Source: CAZFMJ01 sp964520045
Lineage (GTDB): Bacteria > Elusimicrobiota > Elusimicrobia > Elusimicrobiales > CAZFMJ01
DNA length: 39,879 nucleotides
Assembly (NCBI GenBank): GCA_964520045.1
Contig: CAZFMJ010000024.1
Coordinates: forward strand, 1 to 39,879
Direction of reading: 5' to 3'
Shown here: in pieces, positions 1-7,817 of the stretch
Layout: each line of letters opens with the position of its first letter
How positions within the stretch are numbered: the first letter of the stretch is position 1
Translations under genes and position numbers: made by a program
Notes under the pieces: generated by a model
What the model was told of the DNA's origin: nothing
The model's database searches: none
The model's input: the letters and a program-made list of their open reading frames with translations, nothing else

Positions 1-131
1 CATTTTTCCGACGAGATTTCAAATCAAAAATCTTTTTTCAGTGAGCCCTATTTAAAGAACTTTTTTCGATTTATAAATGCCGAACAGGGGGGAACTTCAG
101 CCTAGCCGTCTCGCTGTTTGCCACTATGTTT

Positions 132-566
132 TTAGATCATGGATTTTATTTCCGGCGAGTCGGTGGCGAAGAAAAATCTAATGACAAAGCCTGCGGGATT
201 GCGGGATTTAAAACGGGAGGCTGTGTTTTTTAATATTTCAATAAGAACTTCAAAAGCGGTTTTATCTGAATTAAAAAGCAGTTCCGGTTTTGTGAATACA
301 ATTATACATCCTTTTCCGCCGGTTTTTGTATCTATGCCCATCATACATTCTTCAAAGGCGTCCCAGTTGTGTCCGAAATAAGGCGGAAATTCCAACGCTC
401 CGGCAAATTCAGAAAGCAGGCTTTGTTTGTCGCGGATATTATTCCCATCCAGCAGTATAAAAGCGAATTCCAGTTTTTTGGCGGTTTCCGAAATATAGCT
501 TAAAGCGGATGTCTCCGGGCTGATGCAGGCTGTCGGGGATGCGTTTAGAATATCAATATCGTTCAT
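132..566 (-). CDS. Barstar-family ribonuclease inhibitor (immunity protein)
   Basis: This 144-residue protein carries the barstar signature: a LDGxxIxxKxxLLxxFAxALxFPxYFGxNWDAFxECM-like stretch at about residues 39-76, in which the aspartate and tryptophan of the NWDA segment are the usual landmark. Barstars are cytoplasmic inhibitors that plug the active site of barnase-type RNases. The gene follows the RNase gene directly, with a 14-bp gap after its stop, so the two are almost certainly co-transcribed. The ATG at 564-566 has no recognisable Shine-Dalgarno sequence; the preceding bases read TCCTCC, the anti-SD sense. Translation may depend on coupling to the upstream gene. The N-terminal 25 residues before the barstar fold are not conserved in families I know. 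Family assignment is confident; the cognate target is inferred from adjacency. Confidence 0.88.
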   Translation of the reverse strand: MNDIDILNASPTACISPETSALSYISETAKKLEFAFILLDGNNIRDKQSLLSEFAGALEFPPYFGHNWDAFEECMMGIDTKTGGKGCIIVFTKPELLFNSDKTAFEVLIEILKNTASRFKSRNPAGFVIRFFFATDSPEIKSMI

Positions 567-580
567 TTTGGAGGAAAAAA

Positions 581-1207
581 TTACGGCAGGACCGTCAATT
601 GTATAAAACTGCGGTAATGGTCAAGAGTATAATAAAGTTCATCGCCCGCTCCTGTCACCAGACGTTCGGGGCCGCGCGTGCCGTATGACGGAGGCACTGT
701 ATAGCGTTTACCCCCGATGGTTATGTAATCCGGGGCGTTGGGATTTTCCCGTTTGGGAAGCAGTGTGTATTCCTTGTAGTAGCCGTTGTCATGTTTTGGA
801 AGAAGATTCTCTCTGTTGCCGAATGTGGTGCCGTCTTGAGGGAACTGCAGGGGCCTTCCGTTATATATGTCGTCTATTATTTTTAAAATCAGCTTTTCTC
901 TGGGTTTGTCCCCGAATTCCGGCAAAAGAGCGGCGCCGGGCTGTATCAGCCGTTGTTCGGAACTTGTTAAATCGTTTGGTCGGGGTGCGTCAGGGATATT
1001 GATTGCGGTTAACCCGCGGCTCAGAGGTATTGCCGCGGGAAAAACATAAATATCCTCAAGAGATGAAACCGACGGGTTCGGGCCGATTTGGGCGGTTGCC
1101 TGCGTTGAGAGAAGAAAATTAGAGAGCAGGAGCCAGAGACTGGTTTTTAAGGTCAGGCCAGCGGTACTGCGTAAGAGACTCAGCGATTTTCCAGCTGATT
1201 TTAGCAT
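581..1207 (-). CDS. Secreted barnase-like (N1/T1 family) guanyl-specific ribonuclease
   Basis: The 208-residue protein has an N-terminal signal peptide (basic start, hydrophobic stretch at about residues 22-34, likely cleavage after the ATA/Q region near residue 40). The C-terminal third is a barnase-type RNase domain: FGNREN at 129-134, YYKEYT at 143-148, RGPERLVTG at 178-186, YYTLDHYRSF at 192-201. The expected catalytic triad is visible as E146, R182 and H197. Such enzymes cut single-stranded RNA after guanine and are exported, with an intracellular barstar protecting the producer. The roughly 80 residues between signal peptide and RNase domain are a spacer I do not recognise. A candidate promoter with an overlapping dyad lies just upstream. 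It may act in nutrient acquisition or as a weapon against neighbours; the sequence does not decide. Confidence 0.88.
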   Translation of the reverse strand: MLKSAGKSLSLLRSTAGLTLKTSLWLLLSNFLLSTQATAQIGPNPSVSSLEDIYVFPAAIPLSRGLTAINIPDAPRPNDLTSSEQRLIQPGAALLPEFGDKPREKLILKIIDDIYNGRPLQFPQDGTTFGNRENLLPKHDNGYYKEYTLLPKRENPNAPDYITIGGKRYTVPPSYGTRGPERLVTGAGDELYYTLDHYRSFIQLTVLP

Positions 1208-1223
1208 ACCGTATAATTAACTT

Positions 1224-1257
1224 AAAACAGTATATCTGTTTTTAAACTATAATGCAA
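1224..1257 (-). promoter_or_regulatory. Candidate promoter with overlapping dyad upstream of the RNase-barstar genes
   Basis: Read on the minus strand, TTGCAT (1257-1252) and TATACT (1234-1229) are separated by 17 bp. The -10 lies inside a perfect 7-bp-arm dyad, AAAACAG-TATAT-CTGTTTT, at 1224-1242. A DNA-binding dimer at this site would block the -10. The -35 is poor, so the call rests mostly on the -10, its spacing and its position about 22 bp from the RNase start codon. Confidence 0.45.
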
Positions 1258-1260
1258 ATT

Positions 1261-1303
1261 TAATTTTTAGGGTTTAATTTTTAGGGTTTAGAGTTTAGGG
1301 TTT
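1261..1303. repeat. Short direct repeats of a TTTAGGG-containing unit
   Basis: The unit TAATTTTTAGGGTT occurs twice, followed by two more TTTAGGG copies (GTTTAGAGTTTAGGGTTT). The tract lies between the stop of the serB-serA fusion and the promoter of the RNase gene. No hairpin or T-run that would make a terminator is visible in it. Function unknown. Confidence 0.6.
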
Positions 1304-1315
1304 GGCGGCAGACCG

Positions 1316-3202
1316 CTAATACAGCGTGCGGAATTTTATGGTTCCGGGCACGGCCTGCAGGGAGGCGGCTGCGGTTTTGTCGTATTTGGAGCGGATATCG
1401 GTGATGACATAGCCGATATCATCGTTGGTTTTGAGATACTGGCCTTCTATGTTTATCTTTTTTTCGGCAAAAACGGCGTTTATCTGCGACAGCATCCCCG
1501 GCACGTTTTTATGTATATGCAGAAACCGGTGGGAATTTTTCAGCTCCGGCAGTTTTAACTGCGGGAAATTGACGCTGTAAAGAGTGTCGCCTGAATTGAT
1601 GTAGCCCGTGATTTTTTCGCATACAAATCCGGCGATGTTCTCAAGAGCTTCGCGCGTGCTTCCGCCTATATGGGGCGTGAGCAGGGCGTTTTGAAATCTC
1701 GCGAGCGGCGAGGAAAATCTGTCTCCGTTATTTTTCGGCTCTTTTGGAAAAACGTCCACGGCGCAGCCGCGCAGTTTTCCGCTTTTCAGGACCGCGGCAA
1801 GGTCCTTTAGATTTACCACGTTTCCCCTGCTTAAATTCAGAAAGAAGCTTTCGTCTTTCATGAGGCGGAACTCTTTGTCTCCGATGAGATTGATATTCCC
1901 CTGATTGCCGTCTACGTGCACGGTGATGATATCGGATTTCTTGAGAACCTCTGCCATTGAGCCGCATTTTTTCGCGTTGCCCAGAGACAGTTTGTCCAGC
2001 ACGTCGAAAAACAGCACTTTCATGCCGAGAGATTCGGCCAGCGCAGAGACCTGGCTTCCTATATTGCCGTAGCCTATTATGCCCAGTTTTTTTCCGCGCG
2101 CTTCAAAAGCCGAGCTTCCCGTTTTATCCCAAATGCCCTGATGAAGTTTTTCGTTTTTTTGCGGAATGCCGCGCAAAAGCATTATTATTTCCCCGATGAC
2201 CAGCTCGGCCACGCTTCTTGTATTGCTGTAAGGGGCGTTAAAAACGGCTATGCCTCTTTTGGTGCAGGCCGCAAGGTCTATGTTGTTTGTGCCGACGCAG
2301 AATGCCCCGGCCGTTATAAGTTTTTTGGCATTAGAGAGAACCGCATCGCTTATTATCGTGCGGGATCGTATCCCCAGCACATGCGCGTCTTGTATGCGGA
2401 CGGCAAGTTCATTCTCATCCATGGCGCAGTTTGAGGATTCCACTGAGAATCCCTCTTCTTTAAATCTGAGCGCGGCCTGCGGATTTATATTTTCAAGAAG
2501 GAGTATTTTTATCCTGTTTTTGGGATAGGACACTGACATGGGAAGCTTGTTTAGATATAGAAATTCGTCAAAGCTCGGCACTATATGGTCGGCCTTGCTT
2601 ACCGTTGATTCGCGCTTTATGTTTTCCGTGAAAGCGAAAAATTTAGCCGAGACCGAAGCCGATTTCATTTCATAGTCCGTATAGCCGTCCCCGAGTATGC
2701 AGATATCGCCCTTAAGATTAAGGGCTTTGAGTTGTTTTGCTTTGCCTTTTTCCTGCGTGAGCAGATTGCGCCTGTCCGCGCCTATTATGAAGCCGCCGGC
2801 GCCGAAGCGGAAGGTGTTGGCGTAAATGTTTTCTTCCGGCACGCCGAACGGTTTAAGTATGGGAACTATATATTCCCTGAATCCGCCGGATATTATGTAG
2901 ATATTTTTGCCGTAGAGCCGGAAAAATTTCCTATTGCGCAGGAAAGATTTTGAAATTTTTTTCCGCAGTTTTTTTATGAGGAGAGAAACATGCTGCCTGT
3001 TTGCCTTAAAGAGGGCCATGCGCCGGTCTAAAGATTCGGGAAAGGAAATTTTTCCATCCATCCCGGCGCAGGTAAGGGATTTTATCTCTTTAAGCTTGGC
3101 TTCCCTGTCAGGCCTGCTTTTAAGGGCTATTTCCGCCAATTCATCCAGAGCTTCCACCTGCGTTATGGTTCCGTCAAAATCAATTATGAAATATTTTTCC
3201 AC
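1316..3202 (-). CDS. Fused phosphoserine phosphatase (SerB) and D-3-phosphoglycerate dehydrogenase (SerA)
   Basis: This 628-residue bifunctional protein joins the last and first enzymes of serine synthesis. Residues 1-215 are a HAD phosphatase of SerB type: DFDGT at 8-12 (nucleophile D8, acid D10), S105 in ISGG, lysines near 152-156, and GDGYTD at 171-176. Residues 230-545 are SerA of the E. coli type: GYGNIG nucleotide-binding loop at 377-382, D400 at the end of the second strand (NAD preference), R459, E488 and H511 as the expected catalytic arginine, glutamate and histidine. Residues 558-628 are an ACT domain with HIHKN at 562-566 and N584, matching the E. coli serine-binding H344, N346 and N364, so feedback inhibition by serine is likely kept. 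The start codon is GTG. It lies 12 bp after the upstream gene. No serC is in the window. Confidence 0.9.
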   Translation of the reverse strand: MEKYFIIDFDGTITQVEALDELAEIALKSRPDREAKLKEIKSLTCAGMDGKISFPESLDRRMALFKANRQHVSLLIKKLRKKISKSFLRNRKFFRLYGKNIYIISGGFREYIVPILKPFGVPEENIYANTFRFGAGGFIIGADRRNLLTQEKGKAKQLKALNLKGDICILGDGYTDYEMKSASVSAKFFAFTENIKRESTVSKADHIVPSFDEFLYLNKLPMSVSYPKNRIKILLLENINPQAALRFKEEGFSVESSNCAMDENELAVRIQDAHVLGIRSRTIISDAVLSNAKKLITAGAFCVGTNNIDLAACTKRGIAVFNAPYSNTRSVAELVIGEIIMLLRGIPQKNEKLHQGIWDKTGSSAFEARGKKLGIIGYGNIGSQVSALAESLGMKVLFFDVLDKLSLGNAKKCGSMAEVLKKSDIITVHVDGNQGNINLIGDKEFRLMKDESFFLNLSRGNVVNLKDLAAVLKSGKLRGCAVDVFPKEPKNNGDRFSSPLARFQNALLTPHIGGSTREALENIAGFVCEKITGYINSGDTLYSVNFPQLKLPELKNSHRFLHIHKNVPGMLSQINAVFAEKKINIEGQYLKTNDDIGYVITDIRSKYDKTAAASLQAVPGTIKFRTLY

Positions 3203-3214
3203 GTTTTTCGCCGG

Positions 3215-4090
3215 TTATTGAAAAAAGTATATCTTGGCCATATATTTATAATCAAGGGGCGGATCTTCAGTAATTGAAATTATTTTTGAGCCGATATATT
3301 CCATTCCATAGGTCTCCAGAAATTTTCTATGCTCCTGTATTTTGCGCTCGATATCGCTTTGTGTCTTTGCAAACTTCGCTATGGCGCCTATGCCGCTGCC
3401 TATGTAGACCATCAGGAATGATCCGGGTTTTTGGATGATTTTTATGTTAGTCTTTTCAAGCATGTCGAAATCTATGTCCATCTGGGGAGCCAGTATTCTT
3501 GCCTGTATTTCCCTGTAGGTATTCTGAACCGGTTTCGTCAGATAGTACAGGTAATATGTCGGAGGCATAACGTCTTTTACATCCGCTATATACGCGGCGA
3601 TAACCGCGAGTCCGGAATCTTTCATCTTTCCCGAAATCATCGCCATGTTTTCTTTAAGCAGCGTTTCATTCTTCGGCGGGAACTGCCGCGAGTCGGCTAT
3701 GAACGATCTTAGTATTCTGCCGTCCGCTGATCGATAACTGATGGTGTATGCTCCGCCTTCAAATGTTATGCCGGTGATTTTTATTCCGGCTTCCGCCAGA
3801 ACTTTTTTCCACACAGCGGCCGCGGCTTTAAATTCTTCCGCGGTGTCCGCAAAGCCCATGAGCTTATTATTCCCGCAGTTCGGGAGTAAATGTAGACCGG
3901 TTATTTTCTCCGGGTTATATAGGGCGGAAAAACCGCCGTAGGCGCGGTCTGCGGGCGAAGGTATGGCTGCGGGCGCGTTCTTTATATTAACCGCGCGTAT
4001 TTCCGAAATTTTAACGTCGCGCAGTTCGCCGCAGAAGCCTGAATTAAAAACAGAAAATACTACGACAGCTGAAAACAAAAAATTCCGCAT
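3215..4090 (-). CDS. Secreted protein of unknown function
   Basis: A 291-residue protein beginning with a signal peptide (MRNFLFSAVVVFSVFNSGFCG; the cysteine near residue 20 is not in a good lipobox). I do not recognise the family. The mature part looks globular, with alternating beta-rich (EGGAYTISYRSADGRIL, about 108-125) and helical stretches, and a C-terminal region rich in aromatic residues (DPPLDYKYMAKIYFF). A strong Shine-Dalgarno (GGGAGG) precedes the ATG, and the intergenic space upstream is shared with the divergent slipin gene, so this is probably the first gene of the transcript that continues into the serB-serA fusion 12 bp downstream. The functional link to serine synthesis is unclear. 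Confidence 0.7.
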   Translation of the reverse strand: MRNFLFSAVVVFSVFNSGFCGELRDVKISEIRAVNIKNAPAAIPSPADRAYGGFSALYNPEKITGLHLLPNCGNNKLMGFADTAEEFKAAAAVWKKVLAEAGIKITGITFEGGAYTISYRSADGRILRSFIADSRQFPPKNETLLKENMAMISGKMKDSGLAVIAAYIADVKDVMPPTYYLYYLTKPVQNTYREIQARILAPQMDIDFDMLEKTNIKIIQKPGSFLMVYIGSGIGAIAKFAKTQSDIERKIQEHRKFLETYGMEYIGSKIISITEDPPLDYKYMAKIYFFQ

Positions 4091-4241
4091 TTAAGCCTCC
4101 CGAACAGTATGATTTCAACAGACTCATTATATCAGCTTGGGCAGCGGTTGACAATGAGCCCTTGGTTTATTGGCAAACCCGCAATCCTTTATGTTACACT
4201 AGATGCGGACGGATAATTAAAACAAAAGGAGAATAAATATT

Positions 4242-4991
4242 ATGAGTATGATGTCGCTTGTGATGATAGCGGTTATAGTGTTGTTTACGTGCATTAAGAT
4301 TCTTAACGAATACGAACGGGGAGTCATCCTTACTCTTGGAAGATTTACCGGCGTTAAAGGCCCCGGCCTGATATTTCTTATCCCCGGAGTCCAGCAGATG
4401 TTCAGGATGAGTACAAGAGTGGTTGTGCTGGATGTTCCGCCGCAGGATGTTATAACGCGCGACAATATATCCGTAAAAGTGAATGCGGTCGTGTATTTCA
4501 GGGTGGTAAATCCGCAGGCGGCAGTGCTTAATGTGGAAAACTACATGTATGCCACAAGCCAGCTTGCGCAGACGACCCTCAGAAGCGTGCTTGGCCAGCA
4601 GGAGCTTGACGACCTTCTTGCCAACAGGGACAAGATAAACAAAAACCTGCAGGAGATACTTGACCTGCACGCCGAGCCCTGGGGCATAAAGATTTCCAGC
4701 GTAGAGGTCAAGAATGTCGATATCGCGCAGGAAATGCAGAGGGCTATAGCAAAACAGGCGGAAGCGGAAAGAGAGCGCCGGGCCAAAGTTATACATGCCG
4801 ACGGAGAATTTCAGGCGTCCCAGAAACTGGCCGATGCCGCCGTTATTATAGGCAAAGCGCCGGCGGCAATACAGCTCAGGTATCTGCAGACTCTTACGGA
4901 AATTGCCACGGAGAAAAACTCCACCATTATATTTCCCGTGCCGATAGACTTGATAAATATGTTCATGAAGAAGCAGAATCCGGAGAATTAA
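4242..4991 (+). CDS. Slipin (SPFH/stomatin-family membrane protein)
   Basis: The 249-residue protein has an N-terminal hydrophobic segment (residues 2-17), then the stomatin core: NEYERGVILTLGRF (22-35), GPGLIFLIPGVQQM, a VVVLDVPPQDVITRDNISVKVNAVVYFRV segment and LRSVLGQQELDDLLANRD. A glutamate/alanine-rich coiled coil with QAEAERERRAKVIHADGE and a typical slipin end (IIFPVPIDLI) follow. Slipins form membrane-associated oligomeric cages or scaffolds, often together with an NfeD protease partner; no nfeD gene is next to this one, which is a mild oddity. AAAGGAG lies 10 bp before the ATG and fixes the start. The gene appears monocistronic: a strong terminator follows at 5044-5064. Confidence 0.92.
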   Translation: MSMMSLVMIAVIVLFTCIKILNEYERGVILTLGRFTGVKGPGLIFLIPGVQQMFRMSTRVVVLDVPPQDVITRDNISVKVNAVVYFRVVNPQAAVLNVENYMYATSQLAQTTLRSVLGQQELDDLLANRDKINKNLQEILDLHAEPWGIKISSVEVKNVDIAQEMQRAIAKQAEAERERRAKVIHADGEFQASQKLADAAVIIGKAPAAIQLRYLQTLTEIATEKNSTIIFPVPIDLINMFMKKQNPEN

Positions 4992-5018
4992 ATCTGAAGA
5001 CTGTTAGTCTCCAGATTT
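4990..5018 (+). repeat. Hairpin-forming inverted repeat just after the slipin stop codon
   Basis: AAATCT-GA-AGACT-GTT-AGTCT-CC-AGATTT forms an interrupted 11-bp stem. It overlaps the slipin stop codon by two bases and lacks a T-run, so it is not itself a terminator. It may protect the 3' end of the message. Confidence 0.5.
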
Positions 5019-5043
5019 AGGTCGCCAAGTCACCAGTTCCCAG

Positions 5044-5064
5044 TCACCAGTTTGGTGATTTTTT
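5044..5064 (+). terminator. Intrinsic terminator after the slipin gene
   Basis: TCACCA-GTT-TGGTGA followed by TTTTTT. The perfect 6-bp stem and U-tract lie 53 bp downstream of the slipin stop and before hemW. Confidence 0.8.
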
Positions 5065-5130
5065 AATGCTTTCTTCAGGCTATTTTGCTGCGGCGGGGAA
5101 ATTAATTTAAATTTCTCCGCCGCTGTGTTT

Positions 5131-6228
5131 ATGAACGGAATTTATATCCATATCCCGTTTTGCTCCGGGAAATGCTATTACTGCGGTTTCACGTCTTTTC
5201 CCGGCCGCAAAAATAGATACGCCGAGTATGTTAAAGCGCTGTCTGAAGAGATGCGTTTTTTCCGCGGATACGGCGCCGACACGCTTTATCTCGGAGGAGG
5301 AACTCCCACCGAACTGCCCGCGGGCCTTATCGATGAAATCCTGTCCGCTGTCGAGAAAAATTTCAGGTCCGTGCGCGGGTTCCGGGAGTCCTGCGTAGAG
5401 GCAAATCCGGAAAGTCTTTCCGGCGACAAAATAGAGGTTTTGCGCGGATTCGGCATAAGCAGGATAAGCCTCGGGCTTCAGTGCGTTCAGGACGGGCTTC
5501 TTAAGAGTCTGGGAAGAAGGCATTCATTCGCGGATTTCGAGCGTGTTTTCAGGGCTTTGCGTTCGGCCGGCTTTTTAAACATAAATGTAGATCTTATGAC
5601 CGCTTTTCCCGGGCAGACAATGGAAGATTTTAAGGAAAGCCTGAGCTATGCGTGCTCGATAGGAGCGGATAATATTTCTTTTTACAGTCTTCAAGTGGAG
5701 GAAAAAACGGTTTTTTATAAACGCGGGGTACAATCCGATGGCGACGCGGCGCGCTCTATGTTTGACTGGGCGGCGGACAAGCTTTCTTCCGGCGGATACG
5801 CGCATTATGAAATTTCCAATTTCGCAAAACCCGGCAAGGAATCCCAGCATAATCTGATTTACTGGGACGGAGGGGAATATCTGGGGCTGGGGTGCGGGGC
5901 TTCCGGCTATGTAAATGGGGAAAGAAAAACGAATCCATGCGGGCTTGACGAGTATATGAAACCGCTTCTTGAAGGCAGACTGCCGGAACCGGCGGTCGTC
6001 GAGCGGCTCGCAGGCAAGGAAAAACTCGGGGAAACAATTTTGCTGGGATTAAGAAAGATCAGGGGCATTGAAGTGGGGCGCGATATGGAGCGCGAATTCG
6101 GCCGCGAATTCGCAAAATTAAAAGAAGCGGGGCTTATTGAATTTGACGGCAAAAAGGCCCGGCTTACCAAAGAAGGCATATATCTCGGCAATATCGTTTT
6201 CCGGGAATTCGTCCCCCCGTTTGAATAA
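5131..6228 (+). CDS. hemW: HemW-like radical SAM protein (coproporphyrinogen III oxidase-like)
   Basis: The 365-residue protein begins MNGIYIHIPFCSGKCYYCGF, with the CxxxCxxC iron-sulphur/SAM motif at C11, C15 and C18, as in HemW; true HemN has a further cysteine where this protein has F20. Other family landmarks are LYLGGGTPTEL, ISLGLQCVQDGLLKSLGR, INVDLMTAFPGQT and the C-terminal HemN_C domain (LGETILLGLRKIRGIE). HemW proteins bind haem and act as haem chaperones, although many are annotated as oxygen-independent coproporphyrinogen oxidases. I chose the ATG at 5131; an in-frame GTG at 5125 is possible, and neither has a clear Shine-Dalgarno. Length is normal for the family. Confidence 0.9.
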   Translation: MNGIYIHIPFCSGKCYYCGFTSFPGRKNRYAEYVKALSEEMRFFRGYGADTLYLGGGTPTELPAGLIDEILSAVEKNFRSVRGFRESCVEANPESLSGDKIEVLRGFGISRISLGLQCVQDGLLKSLGRRHSFADFERVFRALRSAGFLNINVDLMTAFPGQTMEDFKESLSYACSIGADNISFYSLQVEEKTVFYKRGVQSDGDAARSMFDWAADKLSSGGYAHYEISNFAKPGKESQHNLIYWDGGEYLGLGCGASGYVNGERKTNPCGLDEYMKPLLEGRLPEPAVVERLAGKEKLGETILLGLRKIRGIEVGRDMEREFGREFAKLKEAGLIEFDGKKARLTKEGIYLGNIVFREFVPPFE

Positions 6229-6251
6229 GAGGCGCTTGCAAGGGGAATAAT

Positions 6252-7376
6252 ATGACCAACCAGCAGCATGTGAGTTTTTTAAAGGTTTTGCTATTCTCAT
6301 TTTTTGTGTTCCTCGGCGGCTGTGCTGATCGGCCGAAATTTTCAGTGGAGACGGTACCTGAATATAACGCGCTCTTCTATAGAGAAAACGGCTGGACCGG
6401 TGCCGATATAGCTTTTTCGGTTCCCCTGACGGATAATAAAACACTTTGGCTTTTCGGCGACACATGGATAGGCAAAATACGCGCGGGAAAGCACGTCGAC
6501 TCTGCTATGGTTAACAATACTATCGCTATTCAGGAAGGGAAAGACCCTGTTAATGCTAATTTGGAATTTTATTACCCTGTAAACCATGGAAAGCCCTCTC
6601 CATTTATAACTCCGTTGGCGGGCAAAGGATTTTTCTGGCTCGATCATGGAGGAATCGTCACAAAAAAGGGGTTATTCCTGTTTATGAATAGGGTAATTAA
6701 ACCGCTTGGGAATGGTTCTGTCTGGGATTTTAAATCTGTGGGGTTGACCATGGCCTGCATACGAAATCCTGAAGACCACCCTTCACAATGGCGAATCATT
6801 CAGCGTAATATCCCGTGGACAAGATTCTCGCCAAATGGCAATGAGATTATATTCGGGCAGCCTCTTTTGAAGGCTGACGGCATGATATATATTTATGGGC
6901 TGGAGGTGGATGTTAAAGCGCGCAATCGCTACTTAGTACTGGCGCGTGTGAAGGATGACCGTCTTGAAGATTTCAACGACTGGGCATTTTACTTTAACGG
7001 AAAATGGCAGGCTGATTTTACAAAGGCTTCGCGCCTTGCTGACCGTTTTGGCGCCGAACTCTCAGTATCCTATCAGCCGGCCATCCATAAATATGTGGCC
7101 GTTTATACGGAACTTGGGCTCTCCAAAAACATAATGATCAGGTTTGCACCCGCTCCCGAAGGTCCATGGAGCAAGCCGCATGTCGTTTATGTGTGCCCTG
7201 AGATGGACTGGAGCAGGGATTACTTCTGCTATGCGGCGAAGGGGCACCCTGAACTGTCGGTCCGTGAAGACGAGCTTTTAATCACTTACGCCTGCAATGC
7301 GAATGATTTCTGGAAGATGGCTTCGGATGCCAGGATTTATTGGCCCAAATTTCTGAGAGTCAGGTTCCAGAACTGA
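6252..7376 (+). CDS. Lipoprotein with a DUF4185-like beta-propeller domain
   Basis: A 374-residue protein with a lipoprotein signal peptide (hydrophobic 9-21, lipobox LGGC with C24). The mature part resembles DUF4185: an early GWTGADIAFSVPL followed by LWLFGDTWIG, a repeated pattern of LF/IYxxG strands (IYIYGLEVDV, LVLARVK), then SVSYQPAIHKYVAVYTE and the closing HPELSVREDELLITYACN. This layout is typical of five-bladed propellers related to glycoside hydrolases. As I recall, some DUF4185 members were shown to be endo-D-arabinanases, so a role in surface or environmental glycan cleavage is plausible but unproven here. It starts 23 bp after hemW; AAGGGGA lies just before the ATG. A short AT-rich gap follows to 7595 with no gene that I can support. 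Confidence 0.65.
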   Translation: MTNQQHVSFLKVLLFSFFVFLGGCADRPKFSVETVPEYNALFYRENGWTGADIAFSVPLTDNKTLWLFGDTWIGKIRAGKHVDSAMVNNTIAIQEGKDPVNANLEFYYPVNHGKPSPFITPLAGKGFFWLDHGGIVTKKGLFLFMNRVIKPLGNGSVWDFKSVGLTMACIRNPEDHPSQWRIIQRNIPWTRFSPNGNEIIFGQPLLKADGMIYIYGLEVDVKARNRYLVLARVKDDRLEDFNDWAFYFNGKWQADFTKASRLADRFGAELSVSYQPAIHKYVAVYTELGLSKNIMIRFAPAPEGPWSKPHVVYVCPEMDWSRDYFCYAAKGHPELSVREDELLITYACNANDFWKMASDARIYWPKFLRVRFQN

Positions 7377-7595
7377 ACCAAATTCCCCCAAAAAAGTTCT
7401 ATGTCAATTTTGATGAAATCCCAATTTTATTTATCCTCTTTAGCCAAGGCTGCTGGAGGATTCGGTTCGGAAATCCCATGCTTTAGCGCGGCGGGCTTCA
7501 TTTGTAGAAAAGCCTTTTATTTGATTAAATTGTATAACTGCTCAGTTTGTTTAGGCTGGTAGTTGTTTCAGTCGGTTCAGCCTGCAATATGCGCC

Positions 7596-7814
7596 ATGAA
7601 AATATTCTTTACTGACCATGCTAAACTTCGCATGAAAGAACGCAATATCACCATTGATGATATTTGCGAAGCCTTGCAGAATCAGGAAATAAAAATGCCG
7701 GCCAATTTGGGAGCTTTTAAAATTTACAGCAGCATCAGGAAAGGTAAAATTTGTGTTGTTTATGTTGAAAAAATGATAGATATTTTCAAGATAATTTCCG
7801 CATGGTGGAGATAA
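7596..7814 (+). CDS. DUF4258 domain protein (possible toxin of a toxin-antitoxin-like pair)
   Basis: A 72-residue protein starting MKIFFTDHAKLRMKERNITIDDICEAL, the hallmark of DUF4258: a histidine followed by an RxxxRxI segment, then IYSSIRKGKICVVYV strands. These small proteins share a fold with RelE/HicA-like mRNA interferases and are frequently encoded next to DUF2283 proteins. I take the ATG at 7596; an upstream TTG at 7563 would add 11 unlikely residues. The DUF2283 gene starts 3 bp after this stop, so the two are translationally linked. Toxin activity is only inferred from pairing and size. Confidence 0.7.
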   Translation: MKIFFTDHAKLRMKERNITIDDICEALQNQEIKMPANLGAFKIYSSIRKGKICVVYVEKMIDIFKIISAWWR

Positions 7815-7817
7815 CTT

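Noticed and set aside
1..131. A gene fragment at the left edge
   Set aside because: No frame or motif could be supported in the first 131 bases.
1261..1303. Telomere-like TTTAGGG repeats
   Set aside because: Only four short copies in a bacterial intergenic region; similarity to plant telomeres is coincidental.
4148..4200. A promoter for slipin (TTGACA at 4148 or TTGGCA at 4170 with TACACT at 4195)
   Set aside because: Spacings are wrong (19 bp for the better pair, no -10 for the first), so I do not list it.
4194..4796. A 200-codon frame on the minus strand
   Set aside because: It is antisense to the clear slipin gene, and its composition is that of a shadow frame.
7487..7510. A CCCATGC-TTTA-GCGC-like hairpin resembling REP or IS200-type ends
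   Set aside because: The stem is imperfect, there is one copy only and no transposase nearby.
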